Shown here piece by piece: positions 10,535 to 18,840 of a DNA stretch of 41,876 nucleotides. Source of the stretch: Bacillota bacterium. Its GTDB lineage: Bacteria > Bacillota > Clostridia > Lachnospirales > Lachnospiraceae. The stretch covers positions 1 to 41,876 of the forward strand of contig JAEXGM010000096.1 in the NCBI GenBank assembly GCA_023450835.1, written 5' to 3'. Position 1 is the first letter of the stretch; every line of letters begins with the position of its first letter. The notes beneath the pieces were generated by a model. The model ran no database searches and was not told where the DNA came from. It saw only the letters and a list, made by a program, of their open reading frames with translations. The translations under genes and the position numbers were made by a program.

Positions 10535-10546
10535 TCTGTCATATTA
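10535..10546 (+). promoter_or_regulatory. shared element TCTGTCATATTA, copy 2
   Basis: Identical to the copies at 8694 and 27008. It lies in the 128-130 base gap before the CpaB-like gene, about 108 bases upstream of its ATG. The preceding context (TTTAAAAATTA) resembles that of copy 3 (TTTTAAAAATTC), so the similarity extends beyond the 12-bp core. Confidence 0.55.
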
Positions 10547-10614
10547 ATCGTATAGTGGATATTCAGGAATTGTAAACTTTCATGAATGAAACAATTATTT
10601 CAGGCCAATAGGAA

Positions 10615-10656
10615 GGAGGTATCCCGTAGATTTATATTACGGTGATAACAGATATG
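10615..10656 (+). promoter_or_regulatory. SD followed by hairpin ahead of the CpaB-like start
   Basis: A strong SD, GGAGGT at 10615-10620, lies 33 bases before the ATG at 10654. Between them, ATCCCGTA (10621-10628) can pair with TACGGTGAT (10638-10646) with one bulged T. Folding would leave about seven bases between stem and ATG, a normal effective spacing. A TAG at 10627 closes the frame upstream. The GTG at 10642 lies inside the stem, and an ATT at 10630 is another, rarer, option. Confidence 0.4.
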
Positions 10657-11595
10657 TACTCAAAGAAAAAATATTTTATAATGGCTACGGCCCTTGTATT
10701 GTTACTGGCTGCCGCAGGAGTATTCATTATGAAGAAAAATTATGACAATACCATAGCACGCCGGGAAGATGAAATAAACAGTCTGCAGCAGCAACTGGAT
10801 GACATCGGGGAACTGGTCACAGTATATCAATTAAATACCAGTGCCAAAAGCGGAACCCAGATGCAGGATTTTCAATTTTCAATGGTTGAGGTACCTGAAT
10901 ATTCAGTACCCCAGAATGCTGTTGTCTCATTGGAGGACATAGAGGGATTTTACTATAAGATCTCTTTAAGCAGCGGAACAGTTGTAACAACGGATATGCT
11001 GATGCAGCAGAAATTAACAGATGATGAGAGAACTTTGGATGTGGTATTAGATGAAATACCCATCGGCATTGAAATTGGTGATTATGTGGATATCAGAATT
11101 GCATTTCCTCTCGGTCAGGATTTTATTTCTATGACCCATAAAGAAGTGGTGGAGATAAACGGTTCAACTTTAAAATTAATTGTATCCCAGCAGGATTTTT
11201 ACTCATATCAGTCAATGCAGACGGATGAAGCTTTATTTTCCAGTACAAAAGCTTATGGCTCCACCTATATTGAAGGTGGGATACAGGCGGCTGCACAGCA
11301 GTATTATCCTGTTAGCCTCGATGTTTTGAAAACTATGCTGTTAGATCCCAATATTGACACTTCTGATTACAGTGATGTTTTAAAGAGAAGGGAGCAGCTG
11401 GAAAGTCAGCTGACGAGCTCAGATAAAGTCACGATTAACGAAAAAGTAACAAACGGAAAGCAGACCCTTGCGGATAAATTTAAAGAAGCAAAGGATGATT
11501 ATGATGCACTGCAGGCTCAAAAGCAGGCAGAAGCAGATTATCAGAAGCAAAGGCAGAGTACTCAGGACAGTTCTGGTTCTTCGGAGGGTAAATAA
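10654..11595 (+). CDS. cpaB: SAF-domain pilus assembly protein, CpaB/RcpC-like
   Basis: This reading has 313 residues, or 317 if GTG 10642 is used. A short basic start, MYSKKKYF, precedes one hydrophobic helix (about residues 8-26), then a coiled-coil heptad stretch (about 32-55). A SAF-like region follows, with V-P-E-Y-S-V-P-Q-N-A-V at about residues 84-94, and then V-V-L-D-E-I-P-I-G-I-E-I-G-D-Y-V-D-I (about 130-147), the hallmark of CpaB and FlgA-type beta-clip domains. The C-terminus is a charged Gln/Lys-rich tail. In Tad systems CpaB is an envelope component between the inner platform and the exit channel; in a Gram-positive it probably acts at the outer face of the membrane. Four bases separate its stop from the next ATG, so the two are co-transcribed. 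Confidence 0.75.
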   Translation: MYSKKKYFIMATALVLLLAAAGVFIMKKNYDNTIARREDEINSLQQQLDDIGELVTVYQLNTSAKSGTQMQDFQFSMVEVPEYSVPQNAVVSLEDIEGFYYKISLSSGTVVTTDMLMQQKLTDDERTLDVVLDEIPIGIEIGDYVDIRIAFPLGQDFISMTHKEVVEINGSTLKLIVSQQDFYSYQSMQTDEALFSSTKAYGSTYIEGGIQAAAQQYYPVSLDVLKTMLLDPNIDTSDYSDVLKRREQLESQLTSSDKVTINEKVTNGKQTLADKFKEAKDDYDALQAQKQAEADYQKQRQSTQDSSGSSEGK

Positions 11596-11598
11596 GAT

Positions 11599-12228
11599 AT
11601 GATTAAAATTGCGATAACGGGTAAAGCCGATAAAAGAATATTGGCATACCCATTAATGAGAGCATGTTCCATAGCCGGGCGGACATGCGTTTTCACGGAT
11701 GATCCCGCTTATAAAAGATTATATGCGGGAACGGAGAATCAGGGTGAAATTGAAGGAATTAAGCTCCATATATTACCTCTTATGACGGAAGAAAATATGA
11801 GGGAGATAGAGGAGCTGGCAGCCGGAAATGAAACGGAATATCTGATTTTCATTTCTGATACCTTTTATCCGAAAAGTGCAGGACATATTCTTATGCTTTG
11901 TGAATACAACAATACATTTCTGGGAGACCGCATCGAAGATATTATTGATGAGCAGGATAATGTCACCTTTGGAATGCTGACATTAATTCCTCAGAAAAGT
12001 AAGGCCTTAATTCCCAAAGATGTGCAATTGCATCAAGTTGTCTGGAAGGCAGAATACTCATTTTATCTATTTCAGACAGAAGAAATGCGAAAGTTGATGC
12101 CGCTAAAGGATAAGGCTGTTTCTGCCTTATTAGTTAATGCCTTTGCCAATATATTGGACATCAAACCGGCATCATTTTATGATTTGTTGAAAAGAAAGAG
12201 ATACATATATTCGAAAAAAGACAATTGA
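11599..12228 (+). CDS. degenerate MinD/TadZ-like protein without a P-loop
   Basis: 209 residues; SD GGAGGG about 11 bases before the ATG. The start MIKIAITGKAD has the first beta strand of a deviant-Walker ATPase, but the glycine-rich loop and its lysine are absent. A second core strand, E-Y-L-I-F-I-S-D (about residues 93-100), falls where the Walker B strand would be. The order beta1-helix-beta with IAGRTCVFTDD also suits a MinD fold. No catalytic motif remains. It immediately precedes a second MinD-like gene whose P-loop is also altered, and its end overlaps an upstream TTG of that gene. It could be a non-hydrolysing partner of the next protein (inference); the fold call is moderate. Confidence 0.5.
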   Translation: MIKIAITGKADKRILAYPLMRACSIAGRTCVFTDDPAYKRLYAGTENQGEIEGIKLHILPLMTEENMREIEELAAGNETEYLIFISDTFYPKSAGHILMLCEYNNTFLGDRIEDIIDEQDNVTFGMLTLIPQKSKALIPKDVQLHQVVWKAEYSFYLFQTEEMRKLMPLKDKAVSALLVNAFANILDIKPASFYDLLKRKRYIYSKKDN

Positions 12229-12242
12229 AAGGAACACAGATT

Positions 12243-13067
12243 ATGAACATATCAGTAATTTCACCTCACATTAATGGGAATGGGAATACTACGGTGTCAG
12301 CTCTTTTAGCCTTCGAGTTGGCATCCCGGAATAAGAGTGTCTGCTTAACACATGTGACCAGCAAATCAGAGTCCATGTTTCCCTATTTAGGATTTGAAGA
12401 GTCTGATGACCAGACCAATAACCCGCTGCAGCTTATTAACCTCATAAAGGAAGGCGGGCTGAGAAAAGAAGATATCGGAAATTATTGCAGAGAAGTAACA
12501 GAGAAGCTGGATTTATTCAGTCTGGATACCTTTATTTCAAAAAGCGGAAAGGAAACAGAAGTAAATCAGGAGCAGATGCAGACAGTTCTCTCCTTTATCT
12601 GCAGAGATTTTCCTCACGATTATGTTGTCTTTGATATTGATGAAAATGATCTGGAAAAAGAAAATGTCAAATTAGTGCTTGCAAATACGGATTGTCTTAT
12701 TTTTGTACTGACACAATCTCTTACAGAGCTTAGAAAGTTTACTGCACAAAAAACAAAAATTCTGAAACATACGGCTAACATTCCCAATCTGGTTGTTGTG
12801 AATAAATACTGTGATATCATCGGTAATATAAAAGATGCCACAGGCATCCTCGGAATCAAACGTCCGAATAAATGGTACCAGATCAGGTTCAATCAATGGA
12901 TACCCTATTGTGAAAACAGAGGGCAGCTGAAATTTCTGGCAGAACAGATTCAAAAGAGAAATTCGGATGTTATAGAATTGGATTCCGATATTAAACATCT
13001 GGTCAGCGGGGTGCAGAGTATTAAACAGGCCACCAGGGAAGAAAAGAGAAAAGTTCGGGGTTATTAA
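12243..13067 (+). CDS. tadZ: TadZ/CpaE-like ATPase with altered Walker A
   Basis: AAAGG about 10 bases upstream supports the ATG at 12243 (274 residues) over the TTG at 12225 that overlaps the previous gene. The N-terminus, MNISVISPHINGNGNTTVS, is a MinD-type first strand and P-loop, but the conserved lysine of GxGKTT is asparagine (residue 15). A later D-Y-V-V-F-D-I strand (about residues 123-129) matches Walker B, and the V-V-V-N-K strand matches the MinD base-recognition region. TadZ proteins are known for atypical Walker A boxes and place the Tad machine in the cell. It lies directly before the CpaF-like ATPase gene, the usual TadZ-TadA order. Confidence 0.7.
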   Translation: MNISVISPHINGNGNTTVSALLAFELASRNKSVCLTHVTSKSESMFPYLGFEESDDQTNNPLQLINLIKEGGLRKEDIGNYCREVTEKLDLFSLDTFISKSGKETEVNQEQMQTVLSFICRDFPHDYVVFDIDENDLEKENVKLVLANTDCLIFVLTQSLTELRKFTAQKTKILKHTANIPNLVVVNKYCDIIGNIKDATGILGIKRPNKWYQIRFNQWIPYCENRGQLKFLAEQIQKRNSDVIELDSDIKHLVSGVQSIKQATREEKRKVRGY

Positions 13068-13085
13068 AAGGGGGAACCATAAATT

Positions 13086-15113
13086 ATGAATAACTTCAAT
13101 CTTGGATTAGCTTCCATCATAGCGATTATTTTGATACTTTTTTTTCTGTATGTACATGCGAAAGCAAAAAAGCAGGTCGTGGTAGAAGAAGATTTATCCT
13201 CCTTTGAGGAAGTTTTAGATGCTCTTAAAATTTATATTGTTAATCTCACGAAAGAGGACTCTATAAGCAGTCTGGAAACGGACGAGGATTTAAAGCGCCT
13301 TGCCAAAAGAAAAGCCCAGAGAAAAGAAGCCTTGAAAAATTCAGTTTATGGGATAGACAGCGCAAAATTAATGGTAAAGGAAATGATTCACACCTTTCTG
13401 GATGAGCATATGAAACCTGAAAAAATCAGGCAGATTATTGGTCTTGACAAAGAAAGTGAACCGAATACCAATACGATGTTTGAGATTATTATGTATAAAT
13501 ATAAGAAAGAATATGGCAGAGATGCTTTAACAAAATGGATTCTTGAAAACGGCTTTGAAAAGGAAAGACTGGCTGTCGGCATCGGAAGCGAAAACGATAC
13601 GGCCTACTATATTACAAAAGCAGATTTAGAGGGAAGTTATTTTGAGCTGGAATATCATTTAACCGATGCCGAAGTCACAGATATTTTCACTACACTGCTG
13701 TATCAGGCATATAAAGGGTTTGGATGTATCGATACTTTATCGGAAATGAATATAAACGGATATAATGTGGGTGTTTCCGGTTCTGTTATGGATGCAATTA
13801 ATGTTAACAATGCCCAGTCGGACAGTGAAGAAGCTGGTGAGGCATGCAGTGAAGCAACCAATGCTCTGTGGCTGTATTTTAAAGGATCTTATATTCATCT
13901 GCAATTTCTTGATTTTGGCTCCGAGGATGAAGCCCGGCGTGTAATCCAGTTATTGATACGCTGGAATTCCCCCGGACCGCTGTCTGCAAAACGAGGATAT
14001 CTGGTAAATACTATGCACGATAAATCACGTATTCTGGCAGTAAGACCCCCGGCAGGTGAAATGTGGGCGGCTTTTGTCCGTAAATTCACACTGGATATCA
14101 TATCACCGGAAGCACTTATTATAAAACCCGGTGTTACGGATGGAGAGATAGCGATCCGTCTGATTGAATTTTTAATGAGGGGACAGATAACCACAGCCGT
14201 TACCGGCCGCCAGGGCTCCGGTAAAACAACGCTTATGAAGGCAATAATTGCCTATATGGATCCCCGTTATAATATCCGTGTTCTTGAAATGGCACCGGAA
14301 ATGTACCTTCGTGAAATATATCCAAACAGAAACATCTATTCTGTTCAGGAAACAGATACTGTTTCTGCAGAGTCCCTGCAGGATGCATTAAAAAAGTCCG
14401 ATTCCTCTATTACTATTATCGGAGAAGTTGCCACTGATCCGGTTGCAGCCCGTATGATTCAGCTGGCAATGACAGGTTCCTTATATACCCTGTTCTCTCA
14501 CCATGCCAATGAAGCAAAGGACCTGGTATTAACCTTAAGAAACTCTCTGGTGAATGCCGGCGGGTTCGATAATATGACTACTGCCGAAAAACAGGTTACG
14601 GATGTTTTAAAAATTAATATTCATCTGGACTTTACCCCTGACGGAAAACGTTTTATCAAACGTATTACTGAAATTACTCAATTAGAAGAAGGTATTCCAT
14701 ATCCTGAATTCAATCAGGAACTGGGAGTGGAAGAATCCAAATATGAATTGAACAAGGAATACTATACAAGACAGACTGACCGTATATCCTTTTCCACCAG
14801 AGATATTCTGGTCTATGATACGGACTCGGATACTTATATGGCAGCCGAAGAGTTCAGTGATGGTTTAAGGGAAAAAATAAGAGGAACGCTTTCCAGAAAA
14901 GAACGGGAGGAGTTCGACAAATTTATGGCATATTACTGGAGAGATGAGATCATTGGTAATTATCAGGGGGTTGCAAGAAAAGCAGCTTATGATGATACTG
15001 CCAAGTTTGAGAATGTGAAAGAGGCGGAGGAAAATGCGGTAGATTTTAATTCTGCGGTGGCATTTTTGAGCAGCAGGAGCTCGGTCGCCCAGCAATTCAA
15101 TATGGGAGAATAG
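13086..15113 (+). CDS. cpaF: CpaF/TadA-type secretion ATPase with N-terminal membrane anchor
   Basis: 675 residues; SD AAGGGGG about 10 bases before the ATG. Walker A is GRQGSGKTT (residues 374-382), and the Walker B-type strand SITIIGE ends near residue 447. The downstream G-S-L-Y-T-L-F-S-H-H-A is the conserved T-x-H-A region of VirB11/CpaF ATPases. This hexameric cytoplasmic motor would drive assembly of the Tad/Flp pilus. It is longer than typical CpaF (about 400-480 residues) because of two additions: an N-terminal hydrophobic helix (about residues 6-24) that would tether it to the membrane, and a C-terminal extension of about 140 residues after the ATPase fold. The next gene encodes the membrane platform. 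Confidence 0.85.
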   Translation: MNNFNLGLASIIAIILILFFLYVHAKAKKQVVVEEDLSSFEEVLDALKIYIVNLTKEDSISSLETDEDLKRLAKRKAQRKEALKNSVYGIDSAKLMVKEMIHTFLDEHMKPEKIRQIIGLDKESEPNTNTMFEIIMYKYKKEYGRDALTKWILENGFEKERLAVGIGSENDTAYYITKADLEGSYFELEYHLTDAEVTDIFTTLLYQAYKGFGCIDTLSEMNINGYNVGVSGSVMDAINVNNAQSDSEEAGEACSEATNALWLYFKGSYIHLQFLDFGSEDEARRVIQLLIRWNSPGPLSAKRGYLVNTMHDKSRILAVRPPAGEMWAAFVRKFTLDIISPEALIIKPGVTDGEIAIRLIEFLMRGQITTAVTGRQGSGKTTLMKAIIAYMDPRYNIRVLEMAPEMYLREIYPNRNIYSVQETDTVSAESLQDALKKSDSSITIIGEVATDPVAARMIQLAMTGSLYTLFSHHANEAKDLVLTLRNSLVNAGGFDNMTTAEKQVTDVLKINIHLDFTPDGKRFIKRITEITQLEEGIPYPEFNQELGVEESKYELNKEYYTRQTDRISFSTRDILVYDTDSDTYMAAEEFSDGLREKIRGTLSRKEREEFDKFMAYYWRDEIIGNYQGVARKAAYDDTAKFENVKEAEENAVDFNSAVAFLSSRSSVAQQFNMGE

Positions 15114-15145
15114 AGATATTGTACCGATAGGAGGCTAAGGAGACA

Positions 15146-17215
15146 ATGAAATATCTATCAGAAATAATAGCTTCTCCTGTAATGATTGCCGGACTGGTGA
15201 TTCTGATATTAATCTTTGTCGCAGGAGCAGTTATATTATGGTTGGCAAAACAAAAAACAAATTATAAAAAACAAACAAAACAGGAAGCCTTTTATTGCTG
15301 TTTGTATGAAGAGTATAAAAAGTTTCCCGTTTTAAAGACCTATATAAGAGTCATGTCAAAAAAACTTTCCGCCATGTCTGTATACAGTAAGAATGAAGTG
15401 AAAGTGATTATTGCAAAATACCTGACCGCAACTATTGTATGCGTTGCAGTAACGGTTTCCGTAGCACTGCTTATATTCAGTGATATTACCAGCGTAATAC
15501 TCTGCGGGTTATTAGCCTACATATTGCTTACCGCAATGCTGGAAAAACGGATGGAACATATCAATTATATCGTGTATACCCAGCTGAAATATGCAATGGA
15601 GTCCATTCGTCTTGAATACATGAGATGCAATGATGTCGTAGAATCATTGGAAACTGCAACATACGAGAATCGGATTGCCAAGATAATGGAGAGAATCCAT
15701 GGAGTGCTTATCTCCGCACAAGGGGAGTTAAAGCTGAAGGAATTTTTTGAATCAATTCCTTTCAAGCCAATTCAAACACTGGCATATGTTTGCTATTCCA
15801 TTAATAATACGGGGGATGAATATGATGCAGAGGGCAATTCTACATTTATCTCAACCTTGCTGATTATGAATAAGGATATTAACCAGGAGCTGGAAAGACA
15901 GGATTATCAGTTTATGAAATTCGGTAAACTTGAATATCTGACCTTAGTTCCGATTCCCTGCATTCCCTTTGTCCAGTGGTTCCTTTTGAAGTATATGCCG
16001 GGAACTTCCGTTATTATTGAAGGGATGGCCGGTTATGTAATCAGAATAGTAATCATAGCTGCCTGTATCTATTGCTATGACTATATTTCAAAGGCTAACA
16101 GCATGCATGTCGTAAAGGAAGATGACAGGATATTATTTATTCATAATCTATTAAAGAACAAAAAGCTTTCTCATTTTATAAAAAATATTACCCCTAAAAA
16201 CAGAAAGCGGAGAATTTTAAAGCAAAAGCTTGAAAATTCTTTTTCAAAGAAGTCAGTAGAAGAATTTTATGTTGAAAAGCTTTTGTATGGGACTGTTATT
16301 TTTTGTTTTGTTATTTTATTGTTTTTTAGTGCTACCTTTGCCGGCAGGAATTACATGCTGCATTATACCGGGTCTTTATCCATGATATCCGATGATAAGG
16401 ATTATAAGAATAAAAAAGGGGAACCTTTATATACTCAAAAAGAACTGTATGCAATGGATATGACTTACATAGCCTTAAGGGATAAGGGAAAGTTTGATTT
16501 TGGGAGGATGCAGGAAAAACTGAAAGAAATAGAACAGGAAGAACTGACCCAACTGATTCGGGGAACTATGCCCGATATCAATGATTTACAGGTGGAAGAT
16601 CAGAAAACAAGGCTTGCCAAAAAATATGACTGGTTACAAAAAGTACATTTTTACTGGTATTACATAGACATTGCCTTTGTTATTGCCGCTGTTGGATTCT
16701 TCTTACCAAACATTAATTTAAAAAAGCGAAACAGCTTTCTAAAAGAAGAGGAAGAGGAAGAATTTCTTCAGCTGCAGACAATTATGACCATCCTCATGTC
16801 GATGAACTGTGACACCATGGAAGCTCTTGAACATTTAACTCAGATTTCAACCATTCACAAAGATATGCTGACTTATTGCTATCAGGGCTATGCATCCAAT
16901 CCTATTGCCGAGTTGAACACCATGATTGAGAAAACGCCGATTCCGGATTTCAAACGCTTCATCGAAAAAATGAAAATGACAGTGGATGAATTGTCATTGA
17001 AAGAGGCATTTATAGACTTGATTCAAAACAGAGAACACCTTTGTAACACCCGTGATGAAGTACTGAGAAACAACATCGATAATCGCCGTAATAAGTGCGG
17101 GCAAAGAGCAAAGCTCCCTTTTATGATGACACTTATTTTACTGTTTGTATTTCCTCTCATGTACATGGGATATACAGAAATGATGTCAGGTATCAGTGAT
17201 TTGCAGGATATGTAA
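15146..17215 (+). CDS. polytopic pilus platform protein, apparent TadB-TadC fusion
   Basis: 689 residues; SD AAGGAG six to eight bases before the ATG. Hydrophobic segments lie at about residues 10-35, 88-125 (two passes), 263-315 (two passes), 380-402, 505-527 and 652-675. Each half has the T2SS-F arrangement, a soluble helical domain followed by paired membrane helices; the C-terminal half contains a soluble T2SSF-like domain (about 535-650) before the last helix. Tad systems normally encode two proteins, TadB and TadC, of about 300 residues each. Here a single frame spans both, so a fusion is the simplest reading. It would form the membrane platform turned by the CpaF-like ATPase. A pilin-like gene follows after 210 bases. 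Confidence 0.7.
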   Translation: MKYLSEIIASPVMIAGLVILILIFVAGAVILWLAKQKTNYKKQTKQEAFYCCLYEEYKKFPVLKTYIRVMSKKLSAMSVYSKNEVKVIIAKYLTATIVCVAVTVSVALLIFSDITSVILCGLLAYILLTAMLEKRMEHINYIVYTQLKYAMESIRLEYMRCNDVVESLETATYENRIAKIMERIHGVLISAQGELKLKEFFESIPFKPIQTLAYVCYSINNTGDEYDAEGNSTFISTLLIMNKDINQELERQDYQFMKFGKLEYLTLVPIPCIPFVQWFLLKYMPGTSVIIEGMAGYVIRIVIIAACIYCYDYISKANSMHVVKEDDRILFIHNLLKNKKLSHFIKNITPKNRKRRILKQKLENSFSKKSVEEFYVEKLLYGTVIFCFVILLFFSATFAGRNYMLHYTGSLSMISDDKDYKNKKGEPLYTQKELYAMDMTYIALRDKGKFDFGRMQEKLKEIEQEELTQLIRGTMPDINDLQVEDQKTRLAKKYDWLQKVHFYWYYIDIAFVIAAVGFFLPNINLKKRNSFLKEEEEEEFLQLQTIMTILMSMNCDTMEALEHLTQISTIHKDMLTYCYQGYASNPIAELNTMIEKTPIPDFKRFIEKMKMTVDELSLKEAFIDLIQNREHLCNTRDEVLRNNIDNRRNKCGQRAKLPFMMTLILLFVFPLMYMGYTEMMSGISDLQDM

Positions 17216-17425
17216 AAGGGACTGTTTTTTTCTGAGGGAATATGAAAAACAAGAATGAAAAAGCAAAGGAAAAAATACAGTTTTAAAAATTCTCTATCAT
17301 ATTAGTTATAGAAATACAAACAAAACAAATCGGTTTTTAACAATGAAACCGGACAGGCTATTATTTCTTCCCAGAATAATAACTGATATCTGCACAAATA
17401 AAAAAAAGAAAGGAATGATGATAAA
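17216..17425 (+). promoter_or_regulatory. leader of the pilin gene with shared element copy 3 (17293-17304)
   Basis: This 210-base gap holds TCTATCATATTA at 17293-17304, one change from the other copies and preceded by the same TTTAAAAATT-type run. Downstream are two potential hairpins: CGGTTT pairing AAACCG (about 17331-17353) and TATTATT pairing AATAATA (about 17359-17382). An SD, AAAGGA (17409-17414), follows. A transcript starting near the element would have an approximately 100-base structured 5' leader. No c-di-GMP riboswitch core was recognised. Confidence 0.45.
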
Positions 17426-18079
17426 ATGGCAGGAATGGGAGACGAAAGTATTGACCTATCGAAACTTGGAACGGCGTTATTTGCCTTTGGCTTTGTTTTG
17501 GTAATCGGTCTTACGATTTTTACAGTTGGTAAATCTATTACAAATTCCGGAGCTGATAAGGTAACGACACAGCTTAATACGGTGGAGCAATCGGAGTTTG
17601 AAGATTACGACCAGCAAACAGTATTGGGCACAAAAGTAAAAGCAGCATACTCAAATTTTGAGGGAAAGCCTTTTGCAATTATCGTAGCAACCAGAAGTAT
17701 GGTTGATAATGTTACAAATCCAGCTAATTGTCCTGGATTGAACACAACGGGGGACAATGCAGTTATTAGAGTTACTATGAATGGGTTGCCTGCGACTAAT
17801 AGTGCGGGTAATAATGCTGATGGTTATTGGGGTGTAAATTATAACGCTGTTCTTGAGAGTAATACTCTTAATATGGAAAATGGTGCATTCATAACAGATG
17901 CTACCTTTGATACAGATCCAGATAGTGGTACAATCACTTATTATAATCAGGTTTCTAATATGAGAAGGCAGGGCACAGGGGAATACATCCCGACTGGTGC
18001 CAGGTATATGTCTACTTTAATAAAGGATTCTACCGGCTCTACTTGCGGTGTTGTATTTGTTCAGACATCGGCGAACTAA
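17426..18079 (+). CDS. putative major pilin-like protein of the Tad system
   Basis: 217 residues. A short acidic, Gly-containing head (MAGMGDESIDLSKLG) precedes one hydrophobic helix (about residues 17-36), a Flp/pseudopilin-like N-terminus. The exposed part includes D-Q-Q-T-V-L-G-T-K-V-K-A-A-Y, a pattern also traceable in the small neighbours (compare ADDVVEAIRNY in the gene at 18283). The middle (about 17690-17960) is Asn/Thr/Gly-rich, and the C-terminus contains a lone Cys. The gene has its own leader and a strong terminator just after its stop, so it can be transcribed far above its neighbours, as expected for a major subunit. A prepilin peptidase site is not certain; the assignment rests on context and topology. 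Confidence 0.6.
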   Translation: MAGMGDESIDLSKLGTALFAFGFVLVIGLTIFTVGKSITNSGADKVTTQLNTVEQSEFEDYDQQTVLGTKVKAAYSNFEGKPFAIIVATRSMVDNVTNPANCPGLNTTGDNAVIRVTMNGLPATNSAGNNADGYWGVNYNAVLESNTLNMENGAFITDATFDTDPDSGTITYYNQVSNMRRQGTGEYIPTGARYMSTLIKDSTGSTCGVVFVQTSAN

Positions 18080-18103
18080 GATGTTATATACAAGCTAAAA
18101 GAT

Positions 18104-18140
18104 GGGTTGGGAAGTCAGATAATTCCCAACTCGTTTTTTT
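18104..18140 (+). terminator. intrinsic terminator after the pilin-like gene
   Basis: GTTGGGAA (18106-18113) pairs with TTCCCAAC (18123-18130), extended by one G-U and one G-C pair, followed by a run of seven T. It lies 25 bases after the stop codon. It would separate a highly expressed pilin message from the minor pilin-like genes downstream, with readthrough possible. Confidence 0.85.
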
Positions 18141-18240
18141 AAGGAGCGCAGCGTGAATTATTGAGGAGTATAATCCACACACATAACATGGAGGTTTAGG
18201 TTGAAAAAGCAAAGGACAGTTTTTTCAACTACGAATTAAG

Positions 18241-18267
18241 GAATATCCAATCAAAGATTGGATATTC
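18241..18267 (+). repeat. perfect 12-bp hairpin just upstream of a ribosome-binding site
   Basis: GAATATCCAATC (18241-18252) and GATTGGATATTC (18256-18267) are exact complements around an AAA loop. No T-run follows; instead the SD AAAGGGG comes five bases later and the ATG at 18283. It is therefore not a terminator. An RNA stability or processing element, or a protein-binding site controlling translation of the minor pilin-like genes, fits better (inference). Confidence 0.6.
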
Positions 18268-18282
18268 ACGAAAGGGGTTAAA

Positions 18283-18801
18283 ATGACAAGAGAAACATTA
18301 GAAGAAATGATTACTATTGGAGTAGAATTTTTAACAATAGCAATCTTTCTGGTTTTTGTCGTTAACTTTGTGGGTATAAAGAGTGATTTTGCGAATGTAA
18401 AGAACAACAAGATAATAACAGCTCATTATGTCAGGCAGTACAGAGAATTTGGGAAATACGAAACAGGATTTTCAAAGATAAGTGATGCGGGTTATAAGAG
18501 TGAGTGTCTTTATGCAGATGATGTTGTGGAAGCCATAAGAAATTACAGAGATGGCAGTATTGAGATATATGTGGACATACCAAATGCTTCCGGGGTCCCG
18601 ATACATTTGACCAGGAAGGATGCAGAGCTAAATCCGTCAAACTATTCTATGGAAGCGTTGATGTCGGCAGCCAAAGGAGTGGACTTAAACGCTTTGTTTC
18701 ATCCTTATCTTATTTACAATGGGGATGATGTAACAGATGTTACTTTTTATAATAATAATTTCTCCGGATCGGTAACAGGAATCGCATTTATAAGATATTA
18801 G
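18283..18801 (+). CDS. minor pilin-like membrane protein 1
   Basis: 172 residues; SD AAAGGGG well spaced. N-terminal topology is a short acidic head, MTRETLEEMITIG, then one hydrophobic helix (about residues 13-32) and an extracytoplasmic domain. The segment A-D-D-V-V-E-A-I-R-N-Y resembles the post-helix motif of the major pilin-like protein. No catalytic motif is seen. It begins a run of small single-pass proteins (18283-20441) of similar size, the arrangement of pseudopilins in Tad and type II systems. Minor pilin is inferred from context. Confidence 0.6.
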   Translation: MTRETLEEMITIGVEFLTIAIFLVFVVNFVGIKSDFANVKNNKIITAHYVRQYREFGKYETGFSKISDAGYKSECLYADDVVEAIRNYRDGSIEIYVDIPNASGVPIHLTRKDAELNPSNYSMEALMSAAKGVDLNALFHPYLIYNGDDVTDVTFYNNNFSGSVTGIAFIRY

Positions 18802-18840
18802 CGGCAAGAGCTGCCACGTTAAAGACAGGGAGGGATTCTT

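Noticed and set aside
12672..12998. Antisense ORFs such as this one across the pilus and T7SS genes
   Set aside because: They overlap well-supported genes fully, have no SD and no coherent protein character.
17305..17408. Possible c-di-GMP or other riboswitch in the pilin leader
   Set aside because: Small hairpins are present, but no conserved riboswitch core could be matched by eye.
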